Source: Sparassis latifolia (taxonomy: Eukaryota; Basidiomycota; Agaricomycetes; Polyporales; Sparassidaceae). Taken from it: a DNA stretch of 64,000 bases. The stretch is from contig JAENRS010000022.1 of the NCBI GenBank assembly GCA_018466975.1, positions 620,001 through 684,000 on the forward strand, given 5' to 3'. The position numbers and the translations under genes were made by a program. The notes below the pieces were generated by a model. It had not been told where the DNA came from and did no database searches. It saw only the letters and a list, made by a program, of their open reading frames with translations. The first letter of the stretch is position 1; each line of letters opens with the position of its first letter. This document shows, one piece after another, positions 1-11,160 of the stretch.

Positions 1-395
1 ATGCGCTGGTACGAGTCCGCCCGTACGAGCCGTACATACTGTGACTGAGTGTGATGCAGGACGAGCTAGGGCCCTGTCTTGCGGAAGCGCACAGGCTGCG
101 CACTGTCCACGTTAATCGGCCACTCCTCACGTCTGGGGACGCTCCTGTCGTCTCTTCCGAGCGAATCTTGTCTCTCGTCCGTCAGTGCCCACCGACCCTC
201 ACGCAGTTCGGATCCAACACGAGAGTGTATCAAGTATGTGTCCATGCGTGGTCGCTAAGCAGGTATTCAGCTCAATATCACCAGGTCGAACGAGTCCCAA
301 TCGTGGAAGAAGACGGTACCATCACTATTGATGTACGTCTCTCATCATACGAGAGTCCGGAGGTTCCGGAGCAGTTCCTCGTCGTACGTATGTGA
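1..395 (+). CDS. 3' end of an unidentified gene entering from the left edge
   Basis: A reading frame open from about 60 to the TGA at 393-395 codes for roughly 110 residues ending in EQFLVVRM. A plausible 51 nt intron (GT at 9-10, AG at 58-59, with a CTGAC-like branch site) would join it to a few bases of an upstream exon cut by the window edge. The terminal stretch (VERVPIVEEDGTITIDVRL) looks like folded protein rather than random translation. The gene would converge on phosphoglucomutase with about 190 bp between stops. I do not recognise the family. It could also be a chance frame. Confidence 0.4.
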
Positions 396-588
396 ATTCA
401 CCCAACCCGGCTATGACGAGCGAGTGTGGAAATGTAGGGCACGTTCCTCATTCGACTGAAATGTTAATATTCTTGTGATATTCGTTCTTATACTTTCTAC
501 TCCAAGTCTATATGTACACAGTACAACCGGACGTGCATGTTTGCTCCGGGAAGATTATTTTCGCAGACCAGACCAATGAACGACAATG

Positions 589-2503
589 CTACGTGATGAC
601 GGTTGGCTTCTCCCTGCCCAAGAACTTGGTCAAGTTGCTGATCTCCAGTGCGACCTCGATGAGACCCTTGAGGCCTTCCGCGGTGTTCTTCCGGAGCTCC
701 TTCAAGCCTTTCTCCGGCACGACATAACGCTCGACATACATCCGCACGGTCGCGCCGTGGCTGCCGGTGCCGCTGAGGCGGAACACGACTCGGCTGCCGT
801 CGGTGAACTTCACTACCTGGCCCTGGTTCTTCGACACGCTCTTGTCGATCGGGTCCGTGTAGTCGAAGTTGTATACCTCCGAGACTTCGAACGTCTGCCC
901 GGTCGTCTTGGACGTGTGCGATGTCTTCGCAAGTGAACCCTTGCTGATGTGCGCGTTCAGCGCATCCACGAGCTGCTGCGCACCCTCAGAGGAGACCTCC
1001 TCGTAGTCATAGCGCGAGAAGAACGAGCGCCCGTAGACCGCATAGTGCTTCTGCAGCAGCTCGTTTATACCGAGGAGCTCGTTTGGCGACTGCTTGTTCG
1101 CATACGCGAGGATGTTCAACCATGCTGGCGCCGTAATTAACAGATAGCAGAATGATGTAGGATAAGACACTTACCGACGATCGCCCACACACCGTCTTTC
1201 TCCCGGATGTGGTCTGACCCTGTGCCAAACGATTCCTCACCGCAAATTGACAGCTGTCCAGCATCCATGAGGTTTCCGAAGAATTTCCAGCCTGCAGGAG
1301 GTTTTTTAGTGTGGATCATCCATCGACACGACCTCGTCGCACCTGTGGGCACGACATGGCACGCCAGACCCTTCTTCTTCGCAACATAATCGATCTGGCC
1401 GCTGGTAGGCATGCTGCGCGCGAGACCCTTAATTCCGTTCTTAAAGTACGGGATCGCGTCCTGTGCCCAATCTGCAATGATCGCGACACTGTCGCTCGGC
1501 GTCACGAACGCACCCTTGCCGTAGATCATGTTCCGGTCACCGTCACCGTCGCTCGCCGCGCCGAACTGGATGTTCTCCGCCTCGACGCGGTCCACGAGCT
1601 CGTGCGCGTACGTGAGGTTAGGGTCAGGGTGTCCTCCGCCGAAGTCGGGCAGAGGCACCGCGTTCTGCACCGAGGACGCGGGTAGCCCCAACTCGTCCAC
1701 GAAGATCGCGCTGCCGTATGGACCCGTGACTCCGTGCATACCGTCGAACAGTACGCGGAACGAGGTTGCGTTCGTGAGCAAGAACGACTTGATGAGCGGG
1801 AAGTCGAAGATTGATTTGAGCAGCAGCACGTAGTCCGTGACGGAGTCGATGATCTCGACCTTGGTCGGGCCATACGTAAAGCTGCCGATCTTGGAGAGGT
1901 CAAGAGGGGGCAGCTCGATGACCTTGTATGACGCGATGACCTTCGATTTCTCGAAGATCTTGTTCGTCACGTTCTCCGGGGCCGGACCCCCGTTGGACAC
2001 GTTGTACTTGATACCGAAATCATTGTTGGGACCGCCAGGGTTGTGGCTGGCGGTGAGCAGGATACCACCGTTTGCCTTGTACTTGCGGATCACGTTCGAG
2101 GCAGCGGGGGTAGACAGAATGGCATTGTGGCCTATGATGAATTTCGCGACTCCGTTCGCAGAGCCGATCTGAAGGATCGTTTGCACAGTCTCCGGGGAGA
2201 AGAAACGGCCGTCACCACCGATGACGAGAGTAGACCCCTTGGGGTCGATTGAGTCAAAGATGGCCTGTACAAAATTCTCGGTGTAATGCTGTGCACAGAC
2301 CGTCAATACTTGTCCCCACATACACACAGATAATTCATACCTCCTGCTGGAAGACCTTCACCCTGTGATGTTGTCAGCGATGTTGTCTCTGTTCTCGCCC
2401 GCTCGGCATCACTATCTGGGACTCACCTCTTCCTGAGACCGGAAGTGCCAGGTTTCTGCCCATCGTAGGGCTTTGTCGGGATCTCCTTGACTTGATACGC
2501 CAT
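589..2503 (-). CDS. PGM: Phosphoglucomutase (alpha-D-phosphohexomutase)
   Basis: Interconverts glucose 1-phosphate and glucose 6-phosphate in the cytosol, linking glycogen, trehalose and cell-wall sugar synthesis to glycolysis. The start at 2503 gives MAYQVKEIPTKPYDGQ, typical of the family. Further in are the phosphoserine loop TASHNPGG, the magnesium-binding DGDGDR, and the sugar-binding CGEESFGTGSDHIREKDG. Exons by eye: 2503-2427, about 2363-2341, 2288-1343, 1291-1175 and 1124-589, about 560 residues in all, the normal length. The 51 nt intron 1342-1292 is in frame and stop-free, so automated callers may read through it; removing it restores the conserved PTGWKFFGNLMDAG. The exon 2/exon 3 junction is one base out of phase with canonical sites. 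Identity is certain from motif order; only that junction is unsure. Confidence 0.96.
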
Positions 2504-3297
2504 CGATGGACACGCCGAAGAGGAGCACGGCACGACATTCAGGGCGGCCGCTCTTAAGTAGGTTCCCGTATATGGTAATTCACTACTTATCTAATTTGTG
2601 ACGTCACGCGATCGTGACTTGGACTGGCACAGTCACGGTCCACGACTCGAGTCTCGCACACTACCGCCTACACCGCCATTTTGGCCAGAGTCCAGGCTGA
2701 GATCCGGGTCCCAATATCGCGTGATGATCCCACGACTCTTTCCGGATCTGGCACGGATATCACCCAGATAGAAATCATCATATCCCAGGAGACTCCGGGG
2801 AGAGCGAGAGCTGTGAGACCTCAGCAAGTGATCTCCCGCTGAGCTCGGGAACATGCAGGGCACGGCTCCTCATCGTTGTTTGTTTCCATACCAGCTGCGC
2901 GGCTTGTTATATTGCAGTTAAGGGTGTAAATAACAAATATATTGGTTTTCTGTATGCTACAGGACACTACAGGACACTATTGTAGGAGCTACACTTGTAT
3001 ACGGTGTAGCATGGGCATTCACCGTGCCACACTGTGGAGCACTCTCCGCGGCCCGTCAGATTCTGTGAGATGGTGACCCCATCACCTAGCGAGCAAGTGT
3101 GCTAAACTCGAGGAAGAGTAGAAGTGCACACCTCGGTGACAGGCACCCTTCGCGGGGTAGTCAGCAGGGCACAGAGGTGGGGTATGCACCGAAAGGCACC
3201 TCGTACAGGGTATTTGCGCATTTGGGCAGAGATAACATTGGTGCAGGAGCCGGCACAACAGCCAAGGCCAGACGGACGCAGTTGGTCACAGCCCAAC
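2504..3297. other. Intergenic stretch without a recognised gene
   Basis: This should hold the phosphoglucomutase promoter (divergent side) and then unassigned DNA. A short direct repeat (aggacactac twice) lies near 2962-2983. The minus-strand frame at 2633-2863 is short, rich in Ser, Arg and Gly, and resembles nothing I know. Confidence 0.5.
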
Positions 3298-4080
3298 TGT
3301 TACAAAGCTCCTCTCTGAGGAACACACGGACGACTTCCGCCTCTACCTTTACCGATCATGTGACAATGATGTCACAGAGCCTAGACTGAACATGTGACAA
3401 TGACGTCACTGACCACATGACCATGATGTCATCATGGTCATCACCCTTATCTATCCGGCACGGATCTACCTGATCATCTGACGATATGCGCCTTGTGCTC
3501 AAGGCATGTTTACCTCATGTGCGAGATCCAGACCTAGGACGCACTTCCTATCACACACACGACAAAGGCATGTTTGCCTCACCTTTGCCTTACTCTTACG
3601 ATACAGATACCGAACCTCATGGGCATGACCCTAGACCCTGATACATGCGCTAGACGCACGACGACCTCGCTGCTGCCTTGTCTTTGCAGCACGACCTTAT
3701 CTCCATATGGACAGATTGTCTCTCACGCAGAGTCATGACTGACTCAGCATTCTCACGACCGTGGGACAGGTATACGAACCCTGTGCCCTTGTATTGATAC
3801 CGATGGACCAATCGTAGTTCTAGTATTACAGGTAGATAGACGCCTGTACTTGTATATAAGACCGACAGGACAAGCTGGAGTCCCCATCTTGTCCTGGTTA
3901 CACATCAACCAGTTTTACCATCTACATCTGTGCGACAGATCGACCTTGGTCCGCAGACAGCGGCCAAGCGTTCATAAGACTGCTCCACTGGGCCGACCTC
4001 TGGTCATCGCTATGACTGGAGGTCGGACCCCTCACGATTGACCTGAGCCTTTGCGAAGGCCTAGTCACTGACGACGACGA
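3298..4080 (+). repeat. Gypsy-type LTR (solo or truncated element, family related to element 2)
   Basis: It begins TGTTACAAAGCTCCTC, matching the LTR start of element 2 (TGTTACAATGCTCCTC at 41426 and 46735). The same landmarks follow in order: a 'gcatgtttgcctca' block near 3560, a TATA-like tgtatataag near 3850, a 'cctggttac...aaccag' block near 3893, and a gacgacg end near 4075. The sequences are related but clearly diverged, so this is a different, older family member. The right boundary is estimated from that alignment. No second copy was seen in the window. Confidence 0.6.
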
Positions 4081-4500
4081 ACCGGATGTACGGTGGCGCG
4101 ACTGGCCCCGTAACACCAACTTGCCAGAGACCAAGAAGTCCAGCACAACAGAGAAAACACTGCAGAAGAAAGGCACTTGAGCTTGAAAATGTGCAATGGG
4201 CGGTAGAACAGAACAAGGACTGCGCTGGAACGTGGGCGCGACCAGGACGAATGACAAGAAGAGAAGTTGGAGGCTTGGTCAAGGAGAGAAGCAGACTTTG
4301 ACATCAGACCATGCCGGGAAAAGACGTGGCGTTCCAGTGGTTCCCACGGTTGACGCCGCCATGCAGATTTTGGGGGAAATCTCAGCGAAGTCTTCATGGA
4401 GGGCAAAGCTCAGCAAGAGTGTGAACGGAGGATATCAGGCTGAGAGCAGCGAGTTATCCGGGAGATATCCCGCTCATAATGTCCCAAAAATGTCCGTATG
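4081..4500 (+). pseudogene. Decayed start of a gypsy gag region behind the LTR
   Basis: Short charged frames in two registers (4086-4301 and 4196-4501) follow the LTR directly, as leader and gag would. No capsid or zinc-knuckle motif survives. The assignment rests on position and on the charged, helix-prone composition; it may instead be unrelated DNA. Confidence 0.3.
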
Positions 4501-5511
4501 ATGCCAATCTGATCTTTTTGTAAACTGTCTTCTGATCTCGGAAATTGACTATCTACCCGAGCTTTGGCCTAAACGGCGGTGTAAAAGGGAGGTATACCAA
4601 GTCTGGTGCTGCAGCCGTCCCTCGGAAGCATCACTCAAGGCATGCGACGAATGAGACTCTGCAAGTATGAAGATGCGGCGCGGATAACGCGACAGTCGTT
4701 GTGCATATACTCAACAGGCTCGTCCGCCAGAGAATTGTATCTCGTCGTACATGCCAGAGCCTAGCTAGTAGCGTATGAGGTTGATATCTTCGATACACTC
4801 CTGCCTGAGGTCGCGATATGTGGAGATAAAGTGGAACACGGATGGGAATGGGAACACCTGGTAATGTCCTGCGATCACCCTGATGTCGACAAGGCTCGAG
4901 CGCGACACCTGAAGAAATCTATGAGACAAATGCTATATGAGCACGACACGGCGTCAAATCACCCTTATTATTTATAGCATAAGGAGAGTCCACGTACTCG
5001 GGATCCATGCTCTCGCAAAGCTGTCCCAGCCCAACTTGCGGATAACCTAATGTTAGTCGTTCATCGAATTGGCCCCGGTTTCGCGAATAAAACCTTACAA
5101 AGTTCCCCGAACTTGTCGAAACGCAATCTTGGAGGGGCCAAAATCAATCAGGGTTCGCCCACGCAACATCCTGGTGAGTACTTGGAAAGAAGAGAACGAG
5201 AACAACTTCAAAAGTTCAAGAGCGTCACGGTACGCCTTCGAACGTGATTCCTATCGTGACTGTAGTGCAAGTCGAAATTAATATTGCATCTGGCCACGTG
5301 TGTTAAATTGTGTTCCATGCCTCGTGTTTACTCATCGCTTCAAGTTAATAGTCCTGTTTGAGTCCTGTTCAGCTAAATTCAGGATACTGGACCCACTCAG
5401 TTATGTAAGCATCTCGCTGTCCATCTCTCAGACTGCTGTATCAGACACACGGGATGATCGATGATCGATGAGGACGAGAACTGTTCTCAATTACACGAAT
5501 TAAATAAAACC
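4501..5511. other. Spacer upstream of the SRPK-like kinase
   Basis: No convincing coding frame. Just before the kinase start lies a short tandem GATGATC run near 5452-5475. The promoter of the kinase would be expected here, but no clear TATA element was found. Confidence 0.4.
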
Positions 5512-5688
5512 ATGGCCTTGTTTTTCGGTTCAGCACTGTGTCGCGTGAAACTCCGTCCGCCCTCATTCGTTACAGTCTCGAGAATACCACGCTCGAGTAC
5601 CGCTGCAAATCCTGTCGAATCTACCGATCAACTTTTCTCTGTCGACCCCGGGAAAGTCAATGTTGACTTGACCTTCGAAGAGCCGCTG
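5512..5688 (+). pseudogene. SRPK-like serine/threonine protein kinase, 5' exon cut by retrotransposon
   Basis: Translation from the ATG at 5512 (context aaaaccATGG) gives a 59-residue N-terminus ending DLTFEEPL. The reading frame stops being kinase exactly where element 1 begins. Removing element 1 and one copy of its 5 bp target duplication joins this codon-for-codon to the frame at 15365 (VVPAQRGYGWPEIEF...), which is the start of a fungal SRPK kinase domain. SRPK kinases phosphorylate SR-type splicing factors; the many fungal paralogues are mostly uncharacterised. As it stands the transcript would run into the 3' LTR. Confidence 0.85.
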
Positions 5689-5874
5689 TATAAGGCTTTT
5701 GCGGCCTTTGGTGGTCCTTAAGTCGCGGGAAATGCACTGAACCGAGTGTATTCGGAAGGCAAGTTTTCAGCGAGTAAAGTAAAGACGAAAAACCCATCTA
5801 CGCGGTTGAGCGCGTATTCAACGCCTCGGCTAACTCTGATGCCTCGACTACTCTATTCCTCTAATATCCTTACA
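5689..5874 (-). repeat. 3' LTR of element 1
   Basis: 186 bp, identical to 15174-15359 except for one C/T difference. In the sense direction it starts TGTAAGG and ends CCTTATA; the next two bases are CA in both copies, so the end may be ...TATACA. The choice ...TATA gives a perfect 5 bp target duplication. Confidence 0.93.
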
Positions 5875-5890
5875 CCCTCCTCCTCCAAAG
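5875..5890 (-). other. Polypurine tract of element 1
   Basis: The sense strand reads GGAGGAGGAGGG immediately before the 3' LTR, the expected place for the plus-strand primer of reverse transcription. Confidence 0.7.
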
Positions 5891-6147
5891 CAAGTCCGGG
5901 GGGGAGCGAAATACAGCAGGCTGTTGAACCTGCGATTTGAGTAGGGGTTTGAAGAGAACCGCCCGACGAGCGAGACGGATTGCATAATTCCCGGTTTAGG
6001 GCCGAGATTCCTGATTAACGTCGAGCACTCGCGCACACTCGACGCGGATAAAGGAGCAGTGACTGCGCAGGGTGGAGGCCAGAGGCAATGGCAGCCTTAA
6101 GGTACAGCGGGGACCCACACGGATCCATCGCCGCGCGATAGGCATAT

Positions 6148-7601
6148 TTAAGCCGGGTTGCCATTGACCGCTGCAGGATTCACATCCGTCATCACCACGT
6201 CCTGTCTGGGAACGGGTTCAGTCAGCGTGTTGCCCACAGGATCGCCGGCTATGGTGGCATGGCCGTCCTGGGTGCTGTCAGTGGCAGTAGGGGCAATATT
6301 TGATGGTCCCGGAGCAGGTTGCTCCAGCGCCGCCTCTGCATTCAGTCCGGGAAGAGTTCCGCGGGCCCAAACCGACAGTGCGTCTTGTGCCATCTGCATA
6401 GTGATGCCGCATTTCGCACAGTGAATTGCGACGTCGCGGAGACGATAATTGTTCGACTCCGGAATAGGCTGCAACTTGAGGACACTGGCTATAGTCATGC
6501 CAGCGGCCTTCAATTCCCGAGCATAGGCTTGCGGGTCTTGGAAAAGCTCCTGGAGACAAGCAAGAACATTTGCGCGATGGGTCCTCCTGTTAATACTCAT
6601 CTTCACCTGCACGTCAGCTAGCAGGCGAACTCCGTGAATGATGCGGAACGACTCCTCATTGAATAAGCCATTCTCGCCGACATGAATGAGGCCCATGACC
6701 TCTTTCTTCGGGTTAGTTGTCAAGTAGTTGACCCATGTCGCACATGAATCATTCCAGAAGGGAGTGCACATCTCCAGGTTGAACCATTCCGGAGCATGCC
6801 ACATCTTCTGCAAGTAGCGCTGGACAGGTGTGCTTTGGTTCGCAAGCAGCGCTGGTTGAGCCTCTTGCAACCAGTGCTGAAGTGCCTCTGCAGATCTTCA
6901 ATGGTTAGGAACCATCGCATCCTTGATCATCCGGTCAAGTTTGGCTATTGACACAGGCATGGAGGTAGGCCTCGACTTGGCTGATGCTCCAGCAGACTGG
7001 ATGGTAGGCTTAGCCGTGAAAATCACCGGAGCATGGTGGTCTATGTTATGCGATGGACCCCCCCCCCTACAGAGGAAGAGCCTCCCACGGGGTACGAAAA
7101 GGTGAACCGAGCGTGGGATGCATTGGTCTGTTCAACGATGTTCTCCAGCTCTGCAATGTGCTTGTTGAGCTGAATTATAAGGTCGTCACGATTGGCTTGC
7201 GCAGCCATGGCTTGACCTTCATCTATCCTATGGAGGTAGCCCGCATTGTATGCCTGGTCCCGCTGACGCTTCCCGACGGTCAACTCGAGGTCATGCACGG
7301 CATCCTTGTATGCCTTGCTGACCTTGCCGTGATCCTTGACGTGGTCTGCATATTTATCACACGTCAGGCAGCCTCGGTCATGCAGGATGCTGCGGAGCTC
7401 CTCCTTGTATCGCCAAGGGAGCCTTATCGGTGTGGGAAGGCGTACCGTCACCTCCCCGGGTGATTCTGAGCGAGGGCGACGAACGCCGCCTTCGCGAGAT
7501 TCAGATCGACGCATGTGAGTATGATCCTCGAACTCACGGTGTTCACGTTCTCCTTCCGACATCGGGTAGTCATAGTCTGCCTTCGAACGCGGCATGGCCA
7601 A
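6148..7601 (-). pseudogene. Accessory ORF of element 1, downstream of integrase, unknown function
   Basis: Two frames, 7601-7041 and 6870-6148, join into one protein of about 480 residues if a shift at the ten-base C run (7058-7067 on the plus strand) and a TGA at 6898-6900 are bridged. The start is MAMPRSKADYDYPMSEGE. The N-terminal part is charged with a probable coiled coil (around residues 100-170). The middle is a compact region rich in Trp and Phe (MWHAPEWFNLEM, DSCATWVNYL), then a CAKC pair and a Pro/Thr-rich tail. There is no signal peptide or membrane segment, so it is not env-like. It lies between the chromodomain end and the polypurine tract. I do not recognise the family; a second capsid-like or nucleic-acid-binding protein is possible. 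Confidence 0.65.
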
Positions 7602-7862
7602 AACAGTCCCGGAGAATGCAGAACAAAACCCAAATTTATTCGCGCCTAATAGCGCAGCACGAATAATTGCTGGTGAGCTACTTCACCAGCAAGCCAGGTG
7701 CTTGTGAGAGAAAGAAGCAAAATGACCGAATGGCGAGATTCAGTCACAAGCGCTGGGCGTAAGAAAAGACCGAATCTCGACACGTCGGCGTCTCGTGACT
7801 TGAATGCGCGTCGAGCTCGAAGTCCTGTTAGTGCTCGCCGAACATTCGCGCGCAAACGCGAC
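7602..7862 (-). promoter_or_regulatory. Spacer between integrase and accessory ORF, possible internal promoter
   Basis: About 260 bp without a frame. The sense strand has an AT-rich GAATAAATTTGG roughly 30-40 bases before the accessory ATG, which could serve as a TATA-like element for a separate transcript. This is position-based inference only. Confidence 0.25.
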
Positions 7863-9539
7863 CTACTCGCGCTGCTCGCGCGGCCATCCCGAGCGTGGCA
7901 AACGACGCCAGTCGGACACTCCTAGAAGCTCCAGGTAACGGTCTAATGCTTCCAGGTCTTTGCATTCGACATATGGTTCCCACAGTGTGTCTCCATCGTC
8001 AAACCTGACAAGGAATTGGATAGAATTGCCTTTCCACTGGTGAGCAACAATTTCATCCACCAAAAATTCGTCTTCTGACTCATTTCCAAAGTCATAGAAT
8101 GCCCTAGGATCTCTAGAAGGGAATAGGACATTGTCATTAGGCTCATGATGCCGGAGCCTGGAGGCATGGAAGGTAGGATGGATTCTCCTCCTCCTGAGCT
8201 CACTAGACAGATCCAGGGTATAGCTGGATGTCTCAGGGTGCGCCTTTAGCACCTTATATGGCCCAATGAACCTTGGGGTCAGTTTCTTGGCCCTCCCTTT
8301 CGGCAGAGAGAGGTTCTCTGTGGACAGGTAAAGTAACTTTCCTACAAGATTTTCGCCTTCTGAGCCCAATTCTGGGTGCTCAGAACGTCGTCTCAGGTTA
8401 GCATGGTGAGTCTGTACCACCCTGCTAGCGATAATTGAATCGTGCGCGATCGACAGATTTTCCAGCGCGCGTTCGGCGAACACCTTCACCCCCGGCATTG
8501 CCGGCTCTCGAGCAAGATCCCGTATCATCCGCGGCATGTATCCGCTGTTCAACTCGAACGGAGCGAACCCCGTGGACGCGTTGATGCTCGAGTTTATTGC
8601 AAACTCGACCAACGGTATCTTTTCAACTCAGTCCATCTGATCTGGCCTGACCAGACTTCGTAGGATTTGCGAGACAGTGCGGATCGACCGCTCCGAAGCG
8701 CCGTCGGTCTGCGGATGAAATGATGTCGACATGAGCAACTGACTGCCCAGAAGGCAGTGCAGTTCGCTCCAAAACTTCGATGTAAACTTTGAATCTCGGT
8801 TGGAGATGATCGACTCAGGTAGGCCGTGAAGTCGGACGACTTCCCTGAAATATAACCAAGCGATTTCCGACGCTTTTGCCGTTGTATTGGTGGGTACTAA
8901 ATGTACCATTGATGTTAGACGATCAATGATAACCCACAGATAGTCATGACCTTGGGATTCCGGGAATGGTCCCACGAAATCCATACCGATCGAGTCCCAT
9001 GGGCGTGCTGCAACCGGCATGCTGTGTAACAATCCGAGAGGACGCTGGGTAGCAGATTTCGATGTCTGACATGTTCCGCAACTCGCGCAGAACTTTGCAA
9101 TGTCCTTTCCGACATCTGGCCACCAATACCAGCGACGAACATAGTCGGAGGTATGTCGGTTCCCCAAATGACCCAGTGTGACATGCGCTTGGTCAATAAT
9201 GATTTCCGTGAGATTCCGGTGATGTACTAGCACCCGCGAAATACACAGAACATCGTCTCTCGCACTCTGACGGTGCCAGATAAATCCGTCTTGAACGGCG
9301 AAAGCCTTGTGATCATCAGAATGCTCTAGGACCTTGGCGAAGAACATATCGTCCTTGTACCCGTCCTTCACTGTTGCCTTGAAATCAACAATCCGCTCAA
9401 CTATAACATCAAGCGGAGGGCCTGCAACTTCAGAATCTAATGCGGTAGGATCTTCGCCAGTACCTGCACTAGTTTGCAGTACGTCTGTGGGGCGGTGCGC
9501 AGCAAGTTCAGTCGCTTCCTGCACGCGCTGCTCAACCGC
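7863..9539 (-). pseudogene. Integrase with GPY/F module and chromodomain-like tail, element 1
   Basis: Would insert element cDNA into chromatin. The HHCC zinc module is complete (HVTLGHLGNRH ... CASCGTC). Of the D-D-E triad, the first Asp (MDFVGPF) and Glu (DGASERS) are present, but the second sits in IISNRDSKF, where the family has SDRD: Asp to Asn by GAC to AAC. A TGA at 8628-8630 replaces a conserved Trp (QMD-stop-VEKIPLVEF), after which the frame continues through a GPY/F segment (PRFIGPYKVL) into a chromodomain-like end (LVDEIVAHQWKG ... LVRFDDGDTLWEPY). A further in-frame TGA at 9540 separates it from RNase H. This copy is unlikely to make active integrase. Confidence 0.93.
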
Positions 9540-11130
9540 TCAATTATACGCTGAGCACAGATTTCGCCATGCGATTCCCAGAGAGGGTTTCTCCTCGCGG
9601 GTCAAGTCGGATATCGGCTGACACATAATCCCGCGGTCGTGCAGCATGTCCGCACCTTCTTCCGCAAAGTAGCGGGAGAATGAGTCTGCGACTCGGTTTG
9701 TTGTGCCTTGAACATGCACAATTTCATAGTCAAATCGGCTGAGGTACTCGATCCACCGCTCGAGTCGCTGCGCACCTTGCGCTTGTCCTGAGAAATATAA
9801 GTGCACGGTGATCAGTCACTACCTTGAAGTGACGCCCGATCAATTTGTCCTCCCATTTCATGAGAGCCTCAAGCACAGCAAGCGCCTCCATCTCGAAGGT
9901 ATAGTATGCATGCTGCGCTGTCGTGAACTTCTTGGACATGAATCCCGCTGGGCGGCATCGATTCCACTCAGGGCCCTGACCATACACGGCACCAACACCC
10001 GATGTAGAGGCGTCAGTAATAACCCAAATAGGCTCAGGGTTTCGCAGGTCAATTGGTCTAAGGATTGATGTCCTGCACGCAAGAGCTTTGATCGAATCCA
10101 GACATTTCTGGTGTATCGGTCGCCAATTAAAGGCTTGACCATTATGTACCATTCCGCTGAGTGGTCCCGTGTATGCAGAGACATCGGGCATAAAGTGTGC
10201 GAGATACTGCACAAGTCCCAAAAATCGCTGGACATCATTGTAATTCCTAGGGACTGGCCAATCTCTGACATGGGCCATCTTGTCCACGTCGGCATGAAGC
10301 CCCTTGTCATCAATTAAATGACCGAGACAGTCCATTTGTTGTGCAAATAGGACACACTTCTTGCGGCTGAGAAACATCCGGTGCTTCCGGAGTTTCGCAA
10401 ATACCCACTCGAGGTGTTTTTCATGCTCCTCGATTGTGTCCGAGAATATGAAAATATCATCCAAATAGACATGCACGAAAATTCCGATATTGTCACGGAA
10501 TATTGTTGTCATTAATCGTTGGAAAGACGATGGCGCATTGCAATCGCCTTGCTGCATGACACAACTCTGAAATGTGCCATAAATTGTTGCAAATGTTGTC
10601 TTATGAACATCTTCAGGTGTAACCCGAATTTGTTCATAGGCATCTGACATATCTAGCTTCGAGCGAATGCGAGCTCGAGCCACATCATTTCGTATCTGAT
10701 CTTGGTCAGGGAATGGTGTCACATCCTTGACCGTATTCTCATTTTGCTGTCTCAGATCAACGACAGTACGAATATCCCCATTCTTTTTGGGAATGCACAT
10801 AAGGGGTGCTGCTTGATCTGCATGGCAAGGTATCCACCAGCCAGCATCGACATATCTCTTGATCTTCTCAAGCAGCTTTGGTTTGAGTGCATCTGGGCAC
10901 TTCGGAAGATAATAATTATATCTCTTCCGCTCGTCAATTAGAGGGATCATATGCACAACCTCTCGCAATGGAGGGAGGCCTGGTGGCACAGGCTCCAACA
11001 AATCTGCATTCTGCTCAAGAATCTTGTCGCGAATTCTCGAGCATCGCTCAATATTCATAGTGTTTGCCAAACCGTGTACATCCGTGGTGATTCGATGCAG
11101 TCGAATCGTCTGCGATGAGGTTCCGGTCAC
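9540..11130 (-). pseudogene. Reverse transcriptase and RNase H, element 1
   Basis: Copies element RNA into DNA. The RT core is intact from about 11130 to 9800: a CIPKKNGDIRTVVDLR block, LDMSDAYEQI and the catalytic YLDD box (VHVYLDDIFIF). RNase H follows with ITDASTSGVGAV, a FEMEALAVLEAL helix and VTDHRALIFL. After ALIFL the frame shifts by one base near 9787 into a second frame (QGAQRLERWIEYLSRFDYEIVH) that completes the domain and ends at a TGA at 9540. No such shift is expected inside RNase H, so it looks like a lesion in this copy rather than programmed frameshifting. Confidence 0.92.
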
Positions 11131-11160
11131 CTCACCATTGCCGTCTCTTCGAGCGGCTAG

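Noticed and set aside
2633..2863. Small minus-strand gene upstream of phosphoglucomutase
   Set aside because: 76 codons of low complexity without homology-like features or splice context.
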